Source: ZC4RG30 sp964632365 (GTDB lineage: Bacteria; Pseudomonadota; Gammaproteobacteria; Steroidobacterales; Steroidobacteraceae). From it: 64,000 bases of DNA. The stretch spans positions 5,237 to 69,236 of the forward strand of contig CAZWDR010000001.1 in the NCBI GenBank assembly GCA_964632365.1, read 5' to 3'. Position 1 is the first letter of the stretch, and each line of letters opens with the position of its first letter. Below the pieces are notes generated by a model that saw only the letters and a program-made list of their open reading frames with translations, did not search any database and was not told the origin of the DNA. Below are positions 40,751-50,297 of this stretch, piece by piece. A program made the position numbers and the translations under genes.

Positions 40751-40768
40751 GGTCGGCAGGCTCCTACC
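40751..40768. promoter_or_regulatory. Dyad operator candidate GGTCGG-N6-CCTACC
   Basis: An inverted repeat with one mismatch to GTAGG-N6-CCTAC lies 96-113 nt upstream of the double-BON gene at 40864, in the divergent region shared with the lipoprotein gene. A related but N7-spaced pair (TGTAGG/CCTGCA) lies at 40682-40700. Same motif class as the sites at 24434, 44125 and 46885. Confidence 0.4.
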
Positions 40769-40863
40769 CCTCGAAGCGCGCACGATGGATGGCAAGGCTG
40801 CGCCCCGGCAGGTGAACCTTGCCTGGCATCTCGCGCATCGGCGCGCTTCCAGGAAAGACAGAC

Positions 40864-41439
40864 ATGAAGACACTGATCATCTGCTTCACCGCCTGCGCGG
40901 TGACCACCGGCCCCGCCATCGCGCAGGATGCGGCGACAGACTCGACGACTGTCGCCACAACGGGCGCTGCGGGCGAAGTGAGGAAGAATCCGGCCGTCGC
41001 GGTGCAGGACATCCAGATCGCGCTGCGTGATGCGCCGGATGTGCAGTCCACCGGCGTCAGCGTCGCGGTCCATGCGGAGACGGTGGTGCTGTCCGGCGAT
41101 GTGGCGTCGCAGGAAGAGGCGGCGCAGGTGCTGTCGCTGGCGCAGAAGCATGCGGGCGGGGTGCGCATCTCCAGCCATGTCGAAGTCCGGCCTGAGTCTC
41201 CGCAGGTCCGCAGCACGGATGTGGCGGCATCGCGCCTGGTGCGCGCGGTCGAGCAGGCACTGCGCAATGACGGTCGCACCGCCAACCTCGGTGTCGCGGT
41301 GAGCATCGACGAGAAGCAGGTGATCAGCCTGCACGGCCTGGTGCCCTCGCGCGAAACCCGCGCCGCCGCGGAGGAGATCGCAGCACGTGTGGATGGAGTG
41401 CAGCAGGTGAGCAGCCACCTGGTCGTGCCGGCTGAATGA
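40864..41439 (+). CDS. Exported protein with two BON domains
   Basis: A 191-aa protein with a signal peptide (LIICFTACAVTTGPAIAQ). Two BON repeats follow: about 50-108 (DIQIALRDAPDVQ, then VVLSGDVASQEEAA) and about 120-190 (RAVEQALRNDGRT, then QVISLHGLVPSRETRA with VDGVQQVSSHLVV). The arrangement resembles OsmY, a periplasmic envelope-stress protein that interacts with phospholipids. The ATG follows AGGAAAGACAGAC. A dyad candidate lies 96 nt upstream. Confidence 0.9.
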   Translation: MKTLIICFTACAVTTGPAIAQDAATDSTTVATTGAAGEVRKNPAVAVQDIQIALRDAPDVQSTGVSVAVHAETVVLSGDVASQEEAAQVLSLAQKHAGGVRISSHVEVRPESPQVRSTDVAASRLVRAVEQALRNDGRTANLGVAVSIDEKQVISLHGLVPSRETRAAAEEIAARVDGVQQVSSHLVVPAE

Positions 41440-41563
41440 GTCGCATGCTGAAGGGTCAGGTGGCTCCTACAGCGCGACGGATCGCGTCCCGACTGTGGCC
41501 CGTCACGCCATCGCTGAGGATCAGTGTCAAGCCGGCCGCCGGCCGGGAAATGGAGTTTCAGAC

Positions 41564-41725
41564 ATGCTTCACTACGCCGTCGTCTTTTTCGTCATCGCGC
41601 TGATCGCCGCGCTGCTTGGCTTCTCCGGTCTCGCCGCCGGCGCTGCGGGCATCGCCAAGATCCTGTTCGTGGTGTTCCTGGTGGTGGCGTTGGCCACGTT
41701 CCTGCTCGGCCGCCGGAGGATCTGA
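41564..41725 (+). CDS. DUF1328 (YtjA-like) small membrane protein
   Basis: A 53-aa protein made of two hydrophobic helices (HYAVVFFVIALIAALLGF and AGIAKILFVVFLVVALATFL) ending in Arg residues, the DUF1328 pattern. It is a common small membrane protein of unknown function, often near general-stress genes. First gene of a five-gene operon running to 43790, with one base before the next ATG. Upstream is CCTACA with a poor partner half-site (41454-41471). Confidence 0.92.
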   Translation: MLHYAVVFFVIALIAALLGFSGLAAGAAGIAKILFVVFLVVALATFLLGRRRI

Positions 41726-41726
41726 A

Positions 41727-42080
41727 ATGGCAAGGACAGCCGACCATCTGGCCGATCTGGCCCACGAGGCTTCAGAGCGCACCGGCGAGGCATTGCATCG
41801 CCGGGCCAGTGAGCTGCAGAAATTCTTCGACGATGTCGAGGAACTGCTGCGTCGCGTCGCAGACGTGAGCGATGTCGACATCGCGCGCGTCCGCGACAAG
41901 CTGGAGTCCTCCATCGAACAGGTCCGGTCAGCCACGCGTGATCGGCTGGAATCGGCCGTCGATGGCACGCGCCGCGCGGCACGCGCGACCGACCAGTACG
42001 TGCACGAGCAGCCCTGGACTGCCGTGGGTGTCTCGGCGGCCGTGGGCGTGCTGGTGGGCGCGCTGCTGTGCCGGCGCTAG
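41727..42080 (+). CDS. yqjD: YqjD/ElaB-like DUF883 protein
   Basis: A 117-aa protein. A long charged amphipathic helix region (1-85) precedes QYVHEQPW and a C-terminal membrane segment (about 96-115, VGVSAAVGVLVGALLC) with a basic end. This matches E. coli YqjD/ElaB, which anchor at the inner membrane by the C-tail and bind ribosomes in stationary phase. The following genes match the YqjE and YqjK positions of the E. coli yqjDEK row. It overlaps the next gene by 13 nt. Confidence 0.85.
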   Translation: MARTADHLADLAHEASERTGEALHRRASELQKFFDDVEELLRRVADVSDVDIARVRDKLESSIEQVRSATRDRLESAVDGTRRAARATDQYVHEQPWTAVGVSAAVGVLVGALLCRR

Positions 42081-42445
42081 TCCTGCGATTGCTGGCGCTG
42101 CTGCGCCCGCTTGGCAGTCATCTGTCCGGCTATGCCCAGTTGGGCATGGCCGCGGCAGATGAATACCGCACCAGTCTCAAGCGGCGGCTCTGCTGGGCGC
42201 TGGTGGCGCTGGTGAGCGGCCTTGCGGGCCTTGCGGCCACGTGGATGATCGGCCTCGTGGCGTTCTGGGACACGCAATGGCGGCTGACCTACGTCATCGT
42301 CACCGCGGCGGTGTTCGTGGTCGTCGCAATCATCGGTGCGGTCATTGCACTCGGGGCCACCCGGCCGGGCCGCGCGACGTCGTTGCTGCGCGAGGAATTC
42401 AACCGTGACAGGGAGTTGATCTCGGAATGGACCCGAACGCTGTAA
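42068..42445 (+). CDS. yqjE: YqjE-like phage-holin-superfamily membrane protein
   Basis: A 125-aa protein with two strong membrane segments (about 41-66, CWALVALVSGLAGLAATWMI; about 74-97, YVIVTAAVFVVVAIIGAVI) and a charged C-terminus ending REEFNRDRELISEW. This is the layout of YqjE/holin superfamily III proteins. It begins with GTG inside the yqjD-like gene and overlaps the next gene by 19 nt. Function is unknown; stress-linked by context. Confidence 0.85.
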   Translation: MPALVLRLLALLRPLGSHLSGYAQLGMAAADEYRTSLKRRLCWALVALVSGLAGLAATWMIGLVAFWDTQWRLTYVIVTAAVFVVVAIIGAVIALGATRPGRATSLLREEFNRDRELISEWTRTL

Positions 42446-42693
42446 TCGCCGGCCTGCATCGCAGCCGGGAGGAAATGCGCGCAGTCCTGCTGGCCGGGCA
42501 ACCCGGCCATGAGGAAGCTGATGTGTTTCCGCGCAGCCGCACCATGCGTTTCCTGCTCGATCCCGCCCGCCGCGGCATCGCCACTTCGGTCGTGGGCACG
42601 GTGGCCTCGATGCTGTTCACGCGCGTGCGCCGCAAGCGGCGCCGCAAGGCACTGGCCGACAAGCTGCTGGGGATGGTGGGGCTCAGGAGATGA
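42427..42693 (+). CDS. Small basic YqjK-like protein
   Basis: An 88-aa protein rich in Arg and Lys, with a weakly hydrophobic centre (GIATSVVGTVASMLF) and a basic patch RVRRKRRRKALADK. Its position after yqjD- and yqjE-like genes matches yqjK in E. coli, though sequence similarity is hard to judge by eye. It overlaps the upstream gene by 19 nt and the downstream gene by 4 nt (ATGA), so translation is likely coupled. Confidence 0.75.
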   Translation: MDPNAVIAGLHRSREEMRAVLLAGQPGHEEADVFPRSRTMRFLLDPARRGIATSVVGTVASMLFTRVRRKRRRKALADKLLGMVGLRR

Positions 42694-43790
42694 ACGCCAG
42701 GGTCGCGCCGGCTCCGGGGGTGGGCAAGGATCGCCTTGCCCGCTTGGTGAAGAGCTGCGTGATCCTGCTGCTGCTGGCGGTCCTGATCTTCAGCCGCACC
42801 ATCGCCGTGCCCGCCCTCGCCGCGGTGCTGCTGTCGATCGCGCTGTTCCCTGTCGTCAATCGCGCCGTCCACCTGGGCTTGCCCCGTGCCATCGCTTCGC
42901 TGCTGTCGCTGGCGGCGCTGCTCGGCGCCAGCGCGGCGCTGATCTATGCCGTGCGCGTGCCGCTGGCACAGCTTGCTGCCCGCGGACCAGAACTGGCCGC
43001 CGCAGGCCTGCGCTTCGTGGCCGGCTGGGCGGGCACTTCCGGCGCGCGCGCCGAGCCGGGCGCGTTCCTCGAGATGATCAAACCCGTGGCCACCGGCGTG
43101 GGCTCGTCGATGGTGGCCATCGGCACCAGCCTGATCCTGTGCCATTTCATCCTCACTTCCGGCACCGGCGTCGGCCGGGCGGCACTGGCGGCCGTGCGCA
43201 CCCGCGATCGCCGGCGCGCGTGGTTGCGCGTCTGCGTGTCGATCCGCACGCAGGCCGCGTACTACCTGCAGCTGGTGGCGCTGATCAATCTGGTCTTCGG
43301 CGTCGTCACGGGCCTCGTGCTGACCGTGATGGGCGTGCAGGACGCCGCGGCCTACGGCCTCATCGCGGGCCTGATGAATTTCATTCCGATCGTCGGGGCG
43401 ATGATCACGACGCTGGTGCTGCTGGCCGGCGGGCTGGCCGAACACGGCGCCTCGGGCGTCATCCTGCTGCCTGCGGTGGTGTTCCTGATGCTGCACATCG
43501 CCGAATCGCAGTTCGTGACGCCGCAGCTGCTGGGCCGCAAGCTGCTGCTCAATCCGCTGATCGTGATTGCGGGTGTGCTGGTCGGCGCGACCGCCTGGGG
43601 CATCGGCGGCGCCTTTCTCGCGGTGCCGATCCTGACGTCGGTGAAGATCGCGCTGGATGCGCATCCCACCATGCGGCCCTGGGGACAGGTGCTGGGACGT
43701 GGCGCGCTGGCCGAGTGTGATGCCGATGACCGGCGGCGCGCCCGCCTGCGCCGGGCAGCCTGGAGCAGGCGGACGGCGACCGGAAGATGA
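42690..43790 (+). CDS. AI-2E family transporter (PerM/TqsA-like)
   Basis: A 366-aa inner-membrane protein with the fold of the AI-2E/PerM family. Paired N-terminal spans (SCVILLLLAVLIFSR, ALAAVLLSIALFPVV) precede a helical periplasmic/cytosolic section. The C-terminal multi-span block carries the family hallmark LMNFIPIVGAMI, then LLGRKLLLNPLIV and GAFLAVPIL. Members export AI-2 or act in Na+/H+ exchange; the substrate cannot be assigned. Last gene of the DUF1328-yqjDEK-like operon. Its stop is 2 nt from the stop of a convergent small lipoprotein gene. Confidence 0.92.
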   Translation: MNARVAPAPGVGKDRLARLVKSCVILLLLAVLIFSRTIAVPALAAVLLSIALFPVVNRAVHLGLPRAIASLLSLAALLGASAALIYAVRVPLAQLAARGPELAAAGLRFVAGWAGTSGARAEPGAFLEMIKPVATGVGSSMVAIGTSLILCHFILTSGTGVGRAALAAVRTRDRRRAWLRVCVSIRTQAAYYLQLVALINLVFGVVTGLVLTVMGVQDAAAYGLIAGLMNFIPIVGAMITTLVLLAGGLAEHGASGVILLPAVVFLMLHIAESQFVTPQLLGRKLLLNPLIVIAGVLVGATAWGIGGAFLAVPILTSVKIALDAHPTMRPWGQVLGRGALAECDADDRRRARLRRAAWSRRTATGR

Positions 43791-43792
43791 AA

Positions 43793-43981
43793 TCAGTCGC
43801 GCAGTTCGTCCACCGCGTCATCGACCTTGTTCTCGGTCGACTCCCCGCCATCGCGGACAGTTTCGACGGCCTCGTCCACTTCCTCACCGGCCTGTTCCAG
43901 CGGGCCCTTGTCCTCACAGGCGGCCAGGCCCAGGCTCAGCAGCCCTCCCAGGGCAATCACCGCCAGGTTGTTCTTGCGCAT
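43793..43981 (-). CDS. Small acidic lipoprotein
   Basis: A 62-aa protein with a signal (NNLAVIALGGLLSLGLAAC) ending in the lipobox LAAC. The mature part is acidic and helical (GEEVDEAVETVRDG, then KVDDAVDELRD). The ATG follows GGAGAGCAC. It resembles the entericidin-like and small stress lipoproteins common in gammaproteobacteria, but no firm family call is possible. It is divergent from the NarL-type regulator gene. Confidence 0.82.
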   Translation of the reverse strand: MRKNNLAVIALGGLLSLGLAACEDKGPLEQAGEEVDEAVETVRDGGESTENKVDDAVDELRD

Positions 43982-44124
43982 CGTGCTCTCCTTGTTTTCG
44001 GTTCCGTGGTCCGGCGGAATCGTTGTTTTGCCGGACCTTCGGAGGGCCAGTGTGGCCGCTCGGGCGCCCCGAACCTGTGGGAGGCTGGCGGCAAAGATTG
44101 TAGGAAGTGGCGCCCGCTTCACCT

Positions 44125-44142
44125 TGTAGGACGAATCCCACG
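44125..44142. promoter_or_regulatory. Dyad operator candidate TGTAGG-N6-CCCACG upstream of NarL-type regulator gene
   Basis: An inverted repeat with one mismatch to GTAGG-N6-CCTAC lies 94-111 nt before the regulator start, with an extra half-site TGTAGG at 44099-44104. It suggests autoregulation by the encoded NarL/FixJ-type protein, whose relatives GacA/UvrY bind TGTAAG-N6-CTTACA. Confidence 0.45.
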
Positions 44143-44235
44143 TATGCTGCCGTTGAGCACCTCCTTGCCCGGTCCTGCTGCCGGGCAAGAATCTCGGCAG
44201 TTCGCCCGGGGAGTCGGGCAAGGGGAGTACCGAAC

Positions 44236-44868
44236 ATGACCAGGGTTCTCATTGCGGATGACCATGCGCTCGTCAGGGCCGGATTGCGGCAGTTCCTGCA
44301 GCAGAACGGGCGGTTCGCCTCGATCGCCGAGGCGTCGAGCGGTTCCCAGACGCTCGACATGTTGCGCGGGGCGCGCTTCGACCTGCTGATCCTCGACATC
44401 AACATGCCCGACCGCGGCGGCCTCGACATCCTGAAGCATGTGCGTGCCTCCTACCCGGAGACCCGGGTGCTGGTGCTCAGCGCCTATCCGGAGCGGCAGT
44501 ACGCGGTCAACGTGCTCAAGGCCGGCGCCAGCGGCTACCTGTCGAAGGAGAGCGCCCCCGACGAGCTGATGAAGGCCGTGAACCAGGTGATGGCTGGCAA
44601 GCGCTACGTGAGCTCCAGCCTCGCCGAGCTGCTGGTGTCCGAGCTGGACACGGACCACGAGAAGCCGCTGCACGCCGGGCTGTCCGAGCGCGAGTTCCAG
44701 ATCTTCTGCAAGCTGGCGTCGGGGCAGTCGGTGTCCGAGATCGCCAGCGAGCTGTCGCTGAGTGTGAAGACGGTGAGCACCTATCGCACCCGGGTACTCG
44801 AGAAGATGTCCTTCAAGTCGAATGCGGACATCACCTCCTACGCGCTGCGCAACGGGCTGATGAACTGA
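44236..44868 (+). CDS. NarL/FixJ-family response regulator (REC-LuxR HTH)
   Basis: A 210-aa transcription regulator. The receiver (1-120) has acidic pocket DDH, acceptor Asp54 in LLILDINMPD, a Ser in VLSAYP and Lys in YLSKES. A GerE/LuxR-type helix-turn-helix follows (about 145-205: LSEREFQIFCKLASGQSV, recognition helix SVKTVSTYRTRVLEKM). The architecture is that of GacA/UvrY/NarL. The upstream region carries a TGTAGG-N6 dyad. Its stop overlaps the next start by one base. The likely cognate kinase is encoded convergently at 45297. Confidence 0.94.
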   Translation: MTRVLIADDHALVRAGLRQFLQQNGRFASIAEASSGSQTLDMLRGARFDLLILDINMPDRGGLDILKHVRASYPETRVLVLSAYPERQYAVNVLKAGASGYLSKESAPDELMKAVNQVMAGKRYVSSSLAELLVSELDTDHEKPLHAGLSEREFQIFCKLASGQSVSEIASELSLSVKTVSTYRTRVLEKMSFKSNADITSYALRNGLMN

Positions 44869-45278
44869 TGACTGGCCTCGCGGACAAGGCGCTCCGCGTG
44901 CTGCTGGTGGAAGATTCACCGCGCATCGCCGAGCGCGTGCGCGAGTTGCTGGTGCAGGAAGAGGGCGTGCACGTGCTCGACACGGTGGCGGACGAGACCG
45001 CCGCGCTGCGGGCGCTGACCGAGCAGGACGTGGACGTGCTGATCCTCGACCTGCAGCTGAAGGTGGGCACTGGCTTCGGCGTGCTCGAGGCGCTGGGTTC
45101 GCACCGGCCAACCACCATCGTGATGACCAACTACGCGCTGCCGCAATACCGCGAGCGGGCGCGGCAGCTGGGCGTCGAGCATTTCCTGAACAAGGCCATG
45201 GATTTCGAGCGGCTCGGCGCCATCATGGCCGAAGTGCGCTCCACCCGGGATCATGCCGCGGCGCTGACGCCGCGCTGA
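44868..45278 (+). CDS. Single-domain response regulator
   Basis: A 136-aa receiver: VLLVEDSPRIAERV, acceptor Asp61 in VLILDLQL, Thr/Asn in IVMTNYA and Lys in HFLNKAMDFE. No output domain follows. The ATG overlaps the regulator stop (TGATG), so the two are co-translated. It may serve as a phosphate sink or connector between the NarL-type kinase and another protein (inference). It converges with the kinase gene, 18 nt apart. Confidence 0.92.
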   Translation: MTGLADKALRVLLVEDSPRIAERVRELLVQEEGVHVLDTVADETAALRALTEQDVDVLILDLQLKVGTGFGVLEALGSHRPTTIVMTNYALPQYRERARQLGVEHFLNKAMDFERLGAIMAEVRSTRDHAAALTPR

Positions 45279-45296
45279 GCCTCCGACGACCAGCGG

Positions 45297-46825
45297 TCAG
45301 TCCGCGGTCGCGGCATCCTCCACAGGGACCGTCAGCTCGACCAGCGTGCCGGCAGGCTGGCGCTGCCGGACCTGCACGGTGCCGCCCACCGACTCCATCC
45401 GGAAGCGCATCTGCCTCAGGCCGTGGGCGCCCGCGCGCTGTTCGGCATCGTCGGGAATGCCGCGACCATTGTCGGCGACGCGCACCACCAGCCGGCCTTC
45501 GTCGACCTCTGCGGTGACGGTGAGTTGGGTGGCGCCGGAATGCCGGATGGTGTTGGAGACGGCCTCCTGCACGGTGCGGAACACGGCGATCCCGGTTTCG
45601 GGCGGAAGATCGATGTCTTCGTCGAGGCCGAAGGTCTCGAGTTGCAGCTGCGCCTGCTCGGCGCGCTGGGAGCACAGCCAGCGCAGCGCGGTGAACAGGC
45701 CCATGTTGTCGAGCAGCGTCGGCCGCAGCTCCTCGATCACGCGACGCTTGAGCTCCAGGCCCGCGCCCAGTGCCTGGTCGACACGGTCCCAGTGCGGCTG
45801 CAGTTCCGGATCACTGGCCGCGGCCACCCGCTTGCGGATCTGCGCGATGTCCATGCGCATGGCCACCAGCAGCCCACCGAGCTCATCGTGCAGTTCGCGC
45901 GCCAGCGCGTATTTCTCGGCTTCGGCCACACGGCTCATGTGACGGCCGAGGTCGCGCAGCTCGGCGGTGCGCGCGTCGATCTGCGTGGCCAGCGAGCTGA
46001 CATAGGTTTCGCGGCGCCGGATGTCGCGCGACACCATCAGCCCGAGCACGACCAGCACTGCGATGGTGAACAGCATGCCGGCGAAGGAGATGACGGAGTT
46101 CAGCTGGACGGCCGCGCGCCACTGCGTCAGTTCCGTGCGCACCTGGTCGCCCTCCCGCTGCCGCAGGTCGTGCAGCGCCTGCAGGGTTGATTGCATGCCC
46201 GGCGCGGAAAGCCCGGGCTGGGCCGGGGGCCGCGCCTGGGCCTGCGAAGCCTCACCCGCCTCGCGGAGCCTCACCGCCTGCCGCATCTGCTGCATCTGCG
46301 CGGAGAGGCCGGACTTCGTGCGCTCAAGCACGGGCAGCACGGCAGCGTCGAGGCTGCGGTAGATCGCAACCAGTTCATCCAGCCGCGTCTGCGCATCGGC
46401 AAACCCGGCATCCATCGCGGCCAGGTCGCCCTGGCTCGCCGTCAGCAGGAAGTTGCGGTGCGCACTGTCTGCTTCAAGCGAACGGTAGATGGTCTNNNNN
46501 NNNNNNNNNNNNNNNNNNNNNNNNNNNNNNNNNNNNNNNNNNNNNNNNNNNNNNNNNNNNNNNNNNNNNNNNNNNNNNNNNNNNNNNNNNNNNNNGTCAG
46601 CAGGAAGTTGCGGTGCGCACTGTCTGCTTCAAGCGAACGGTAGATGGTCTCGCCAAGCAGCCCGATCGCCTCATGGCGCGTCTGCACCTGTGCATTCAGC
46701 TGCCGCGTCTGCGCGCGCCGCATCTCCGTGACCCAGTAACCGAGGATCACCAGCGCGATCGACAGCAGCAGCGGCACGAGGACGTAACGCCGGTTCAAGC
46801 CTTCCTGGATCAATCGCCTGGACAT
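45297..46825 (-). CDS. NarL-type sensor histidine kinase with CHASE3-like sensor (interrupted by assembly gap)
   Basis: The N-terminus (MSRRLIQEGLNRRYVL) leads into a membrane span (VPLLLSIALVILGYWV) and a CHASE3-like helical periplasmic region (SLEADSAHRNFLL). A second span is FAGMLFTIAVLVVLGLMV. A linker, a HisKA_3 dimerisation domain with acceptor His in ALARELHDELGGLLVAM, and HATPase (VQEAVSNTIRHSG, VADNGRG) follow. The 100-N run at 46496-46595 is flanked by identical 55-nt ends. Removing 155 nt joins the halves in frame to about 457 aa. HisKA_3 kinases pair with NarL/LuxR regulators; the one at 44236 is the obvious partner. A GTAGG-N6-CCTAC dyad lies 60-77 nt upstream. Confidence 0.88.
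46441..46650. other. Assembly gap: 100 N flanked by identical 55-nt ends
   Basis: Bases 46441-46495 equal 46596-46650 and bracket 100 Ns (46496-46595). This is the same artefact as at 36636-36845, with the same overlap length. Merging the copies restores the kinase reading frame. Confidence 0.9.
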
Positions 46826-46884
46826 GCATTCGATGGTATCAGTTGCGCTGCGGCGTCCACGCACTTGTCAGCGTTCCCGCGCAG

Positions 46885-46902
46885 CGTAGGTCCGTTCCTA
46901 CA
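46885..46902. promoter_or_regulatory. Dyad operator candidate CGTAGG-N6-CCTACA upstream of NarL-type kinase gene
   Basis: A perfect GTAGG-N6-CCTAC inverted repeat lies 60-77 nt upstream of the kinase start (leftward) and 78-95 nt before the small exported ORF at 46980 (rightward). It is the second exact copy of the motif in the window. Confidence 0.5.
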
Positions 46903-46979
46903 TCGGTGTTGGTGCGCGCGAAGCGTCGTGACGCAGCACGCCGATGGCCGCACCGCCCACGCCTCCGCATCATGGGCGC

Positions 46980-47270
46980 ATGAGATCGATTCCGGCATGG
47001 TCGCTGGGCGTGCCGCTGGTCGTGGGCAGCATCGTGCTGGCGCGGGCAGCCTTCGCGCCTGACCGCATCGACGTGTCGCACGCCGCGAGCCTTCCCGTGG
47101 CCTCCGTCCATGTGGAGGGGCCCGCGCGCGACGCGAAGTGCCCGGAAGGCGCGGTCCCGCAGAACGCTGATGAAGGCACCACGCACGCGGCCACTGCATC
47201 CGGCGCGCGCGGGACCTGTGCGGAATCGCTGGCGCCACAGGCGATGCCCATCCGCGCGCGGCGCGATTAG
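46980..47270 (+). CDS. Hypothetical small exported protein
   Basis: A 96-aa frame with an N-terminal hydrophobic segment (WSLGVPLVVGSIVLARAAFA) that could be a signal peptide or anchor, then a polar region with two Cys (DAKCPEGA and GTCAES). Codon use is GC-rich at third positions, as in real neighbours. It ends 31 nt before the amidohydrolase start and could share its transcript. I recognise no family and the ribosome site is weak, so it may not be a gene. Confidence 0.45.
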   Translation: MRSIPAWSLGVPLVVGSIVLARAAFAPDRIDVSHAASLPVASVHVEGPARDAKCPEGAVPQNADEGTTHAATASGARGTCAESLAPQAMPIRARRD

Positions 47271-47301
47271 ACTGCGCACACCACAGCGGGAGGACAGCAC
47301 A

Positions 47302-48325
47302 TTGCAGGACCAGTCACAGACGCGGCCGGCCGGCCAGCGCGTTCGCATGATCGCGACCGAAGAGGCCTGTTCGATTCCGGAGGTCGCCAACGCGTTGCGC
47401 GATGTGGCCCGCAAGGGCGGCGTCAGCCTCGACATGAAGCTGATCGCGGGCATCTACGACGCACCACCGGACGCCAACGGCGGCCTGTTCACGCGACTGC
47501 TTGACCTGGCGGACGCACGCCTGCGCGACATGGACGCCAATGGCGTCGACATGCAGCTGCTCGGGCTCACTTCACCGGGCGTGCAGATGTTCGAGACCGG
47601 CCTGGCCCGCGACCTGGCGCAGCTGGCGAATGACCGGCTGGCCGAGGTAGTGCGGCGGCACCCCGATCGCTTCGCGGCGCTGGCCACGTTCGCGCCGCAG
47701 GATCCCGCGGCCGCGGTGCGGGAAATGGAGCGGGCGATGCGCACGCTGAAGCTCAATGGCTTCATCATCAACTCGCACACGAACAACGAATACCTCGACC
47801 AGCAGAAGTTCTGGCCCATCCTCGAGGCCGCCGAGGCGCTGGGTGCGCCGCTATACATCCACCCGCGCGCGCCGTCGGATGGCATGGCCGCGCCCTTCCG
47901 CGACTACCGGCTCGATGCCGCCGTGTGGGGCTATGGCGTCGAGGTCGGCACGCATGCGGTGCGGCTGATGATGTCCGGCGCGCTCGACCGCTTCCCGAAG
48001 CTGCGCATCGTGATCGGGCACATGGGCGAGGCGGTGCCGTTCTGGCTGTGGCGGCTCGATTACATGGGCAATCCGGCGCGCGGCCGCAGCCCGCAGAAGC
48101 TGCTGCCCAGCGAATATTTCCGGCGCAACTTCGCGATCACCACCAGTGGGGTGGAAGATCCGCTGGCGCTGCGCTACTGCATCGACCGGCTCGGCGTCGA
48201 CGCGGTGATGTGGGCGATCGACTATCCCTACCAGCCGTCGCCGCCGGCGGTGGCCTTCATCAAGGCCGCGGAACTGAGCGACGCCGAACGGCATGCCCTG
48301 TGCCATGGCAACGCCGAGCGCATCT

Positions 48326-48354
<29 letters not shown>
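47302..48354 (+). CDS. Amidohydrolase-family (ACMSD/2,3-dihydroxybenzoate decarboxylase-like) protein
   Basis: About 350 aa, amidohydrolase family 2 (TIM barrel). It starts at TTG 47302 behind GGGAGGA; ATG 47347 is the first ATG. Metal and active-site positions seen are EE in MIATEEAC (as in the EEA of dihydroxybenzoate decarboxylases), His in YIHPRAP, His in VIGHMGE and Asp in IDYPYQP. The family carries out non-oxidative decarboxylation or hydrolysis of aromatic or related acids. The substrate is unknown. Its 3' end overlaps the convergent ABC ATPase gene by 29 nt. Confidence 0.88.
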
Positions 48355-49082
<728 letters not shown>

Positions 49083-49090
<8 letters not shown>

Positions 49091-50285
49091 GGCGGATCGC
49101 CACCACCGGATCCAGCCGCGCCGCGCGCCGCGCCGGCACCGCCGCCGCGACGGTGCCGGTCAGGGTGGCGAGCAGCACCGCCGTGACCATCAGCCCCGGC
49201 GACAGCGGCACCTCGAAGAGCCCCGGTCCCAGCGTGTTGAACGCCCAGACCAGCGCGTATCCGCAGACCGTGCCAATGGCGGACCCGGCGAAGCCCAGCA
49301 GTGCGCCCTGCACCAGGAACACCTTCAACATCTGCTTCTGCCGCGTGCCCATCGCGCGCAGGATGCCGATCTGCCGGGTGCGCTGGACCACGCTGATCGA
49401 CAGCACGCTGGCGATGCCGAAGGCCACTGACACCCCCACGAAGAAAGAAATCATGCCGGTGGAGACGCTCTGCGAGCGCAGTGCATTCATCAGCTGCGCA
49501 TTGCTCTCCATCCAGCTTTCCGCCTCGAGGCCGGTCAGCGCATCCAGGCGCTTCGCGATGGCATCGGCCTCGAAGATCTCGGGCACCGTCAGGTCGATCA
49601 CGGTGACGCCGCCGGGCAGGTCGAGCAGCGACTGCGCCTGCTTCAGGTCCAGATACACATAGCGCTCGTCCAGTTCGCGCACGCCCAGCTCGAAGATGCC
49701 CGCGACATTCAGCTGCGCCGCGCGCGCCTCGCCGGCCTCGAGGCGGAACTTGTCGCCGACCGACGCGCCGAGGTCATCGGCGAGCAGGCGGCCAATCAAT
49801 GCATCGCCGGCGCCGACGCGCAGCGAGCCGGCGATGAGGTCCGGCTGCAGCGGGATGATGCGCTCGTACCGCGGCGGATCGATGCCGACCACCGCGACCG
49901 AGGCCCGCGCGTTGCCGCGCAGTGCGAACGCCGGGCCGGAGACCAGCGGCGAGACCGCGAGGATGTCCGGGCGGGCATCCAGCACCGCCTGCACCTGCTG
50001 CCAGTTGTTGATCGAGCGCAGGCGCTGCGCGCGACGCGTCTCGAGCACCAGCCGCGTGGTGCCCGCCGGCAGCGGCGCCAGATGATTGATGTCGTCCGGC
50101 GCGCGCACCTTGATGTGCGCCTGCGTGCCCAGCGTGCGATCGACGATGTTGTCCTGCAGTCCCTGGATCAGGGCCGTGATGAACACGATCACGGCGACGC
50201 CGACGCTGATGCCGGTGGCGATCAGCAGCGTCTGCGTGCGCCCCTCGCGCAGGAAGCGGACCGCGATGGTGGATTCGATCCACAT
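49083..50285 (-). CDS. ABC transporter permease (MacB/FtsX/LolC-type)
   Basis: A 400-aa permease. N-terminal TM1 (TLLIATGISVGVAVIVFITAL) precedes a roughly 210-residue periplasmic core domain (MacB_PCD). The C-terminal FtsX block has three spans (GMISFFVGVSVAFGIASVLS, GALLGFAGSAIGTVCGYALV, GLMVTAVLLATLTGTVAAAV) and RAMGTRQKQMLKVFL between. It ends PARRAARLDPVVAIRHA, the family signature. It overlaps the ATPase gene by 8 nt. With the upstream adaptor it forms a MacAB-like split system. Confidence 0.93.
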
Positions 50286-50297
50286 GCGGCCGGGGGC

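Noticed and set aside
41454..41471. GGTCAG-N6-CCTACA as a further regulator dyad before the DUF1328 gene
   Set aside because: Only three of six left-arm bases fit; kept as a weak hint, not called as a site.
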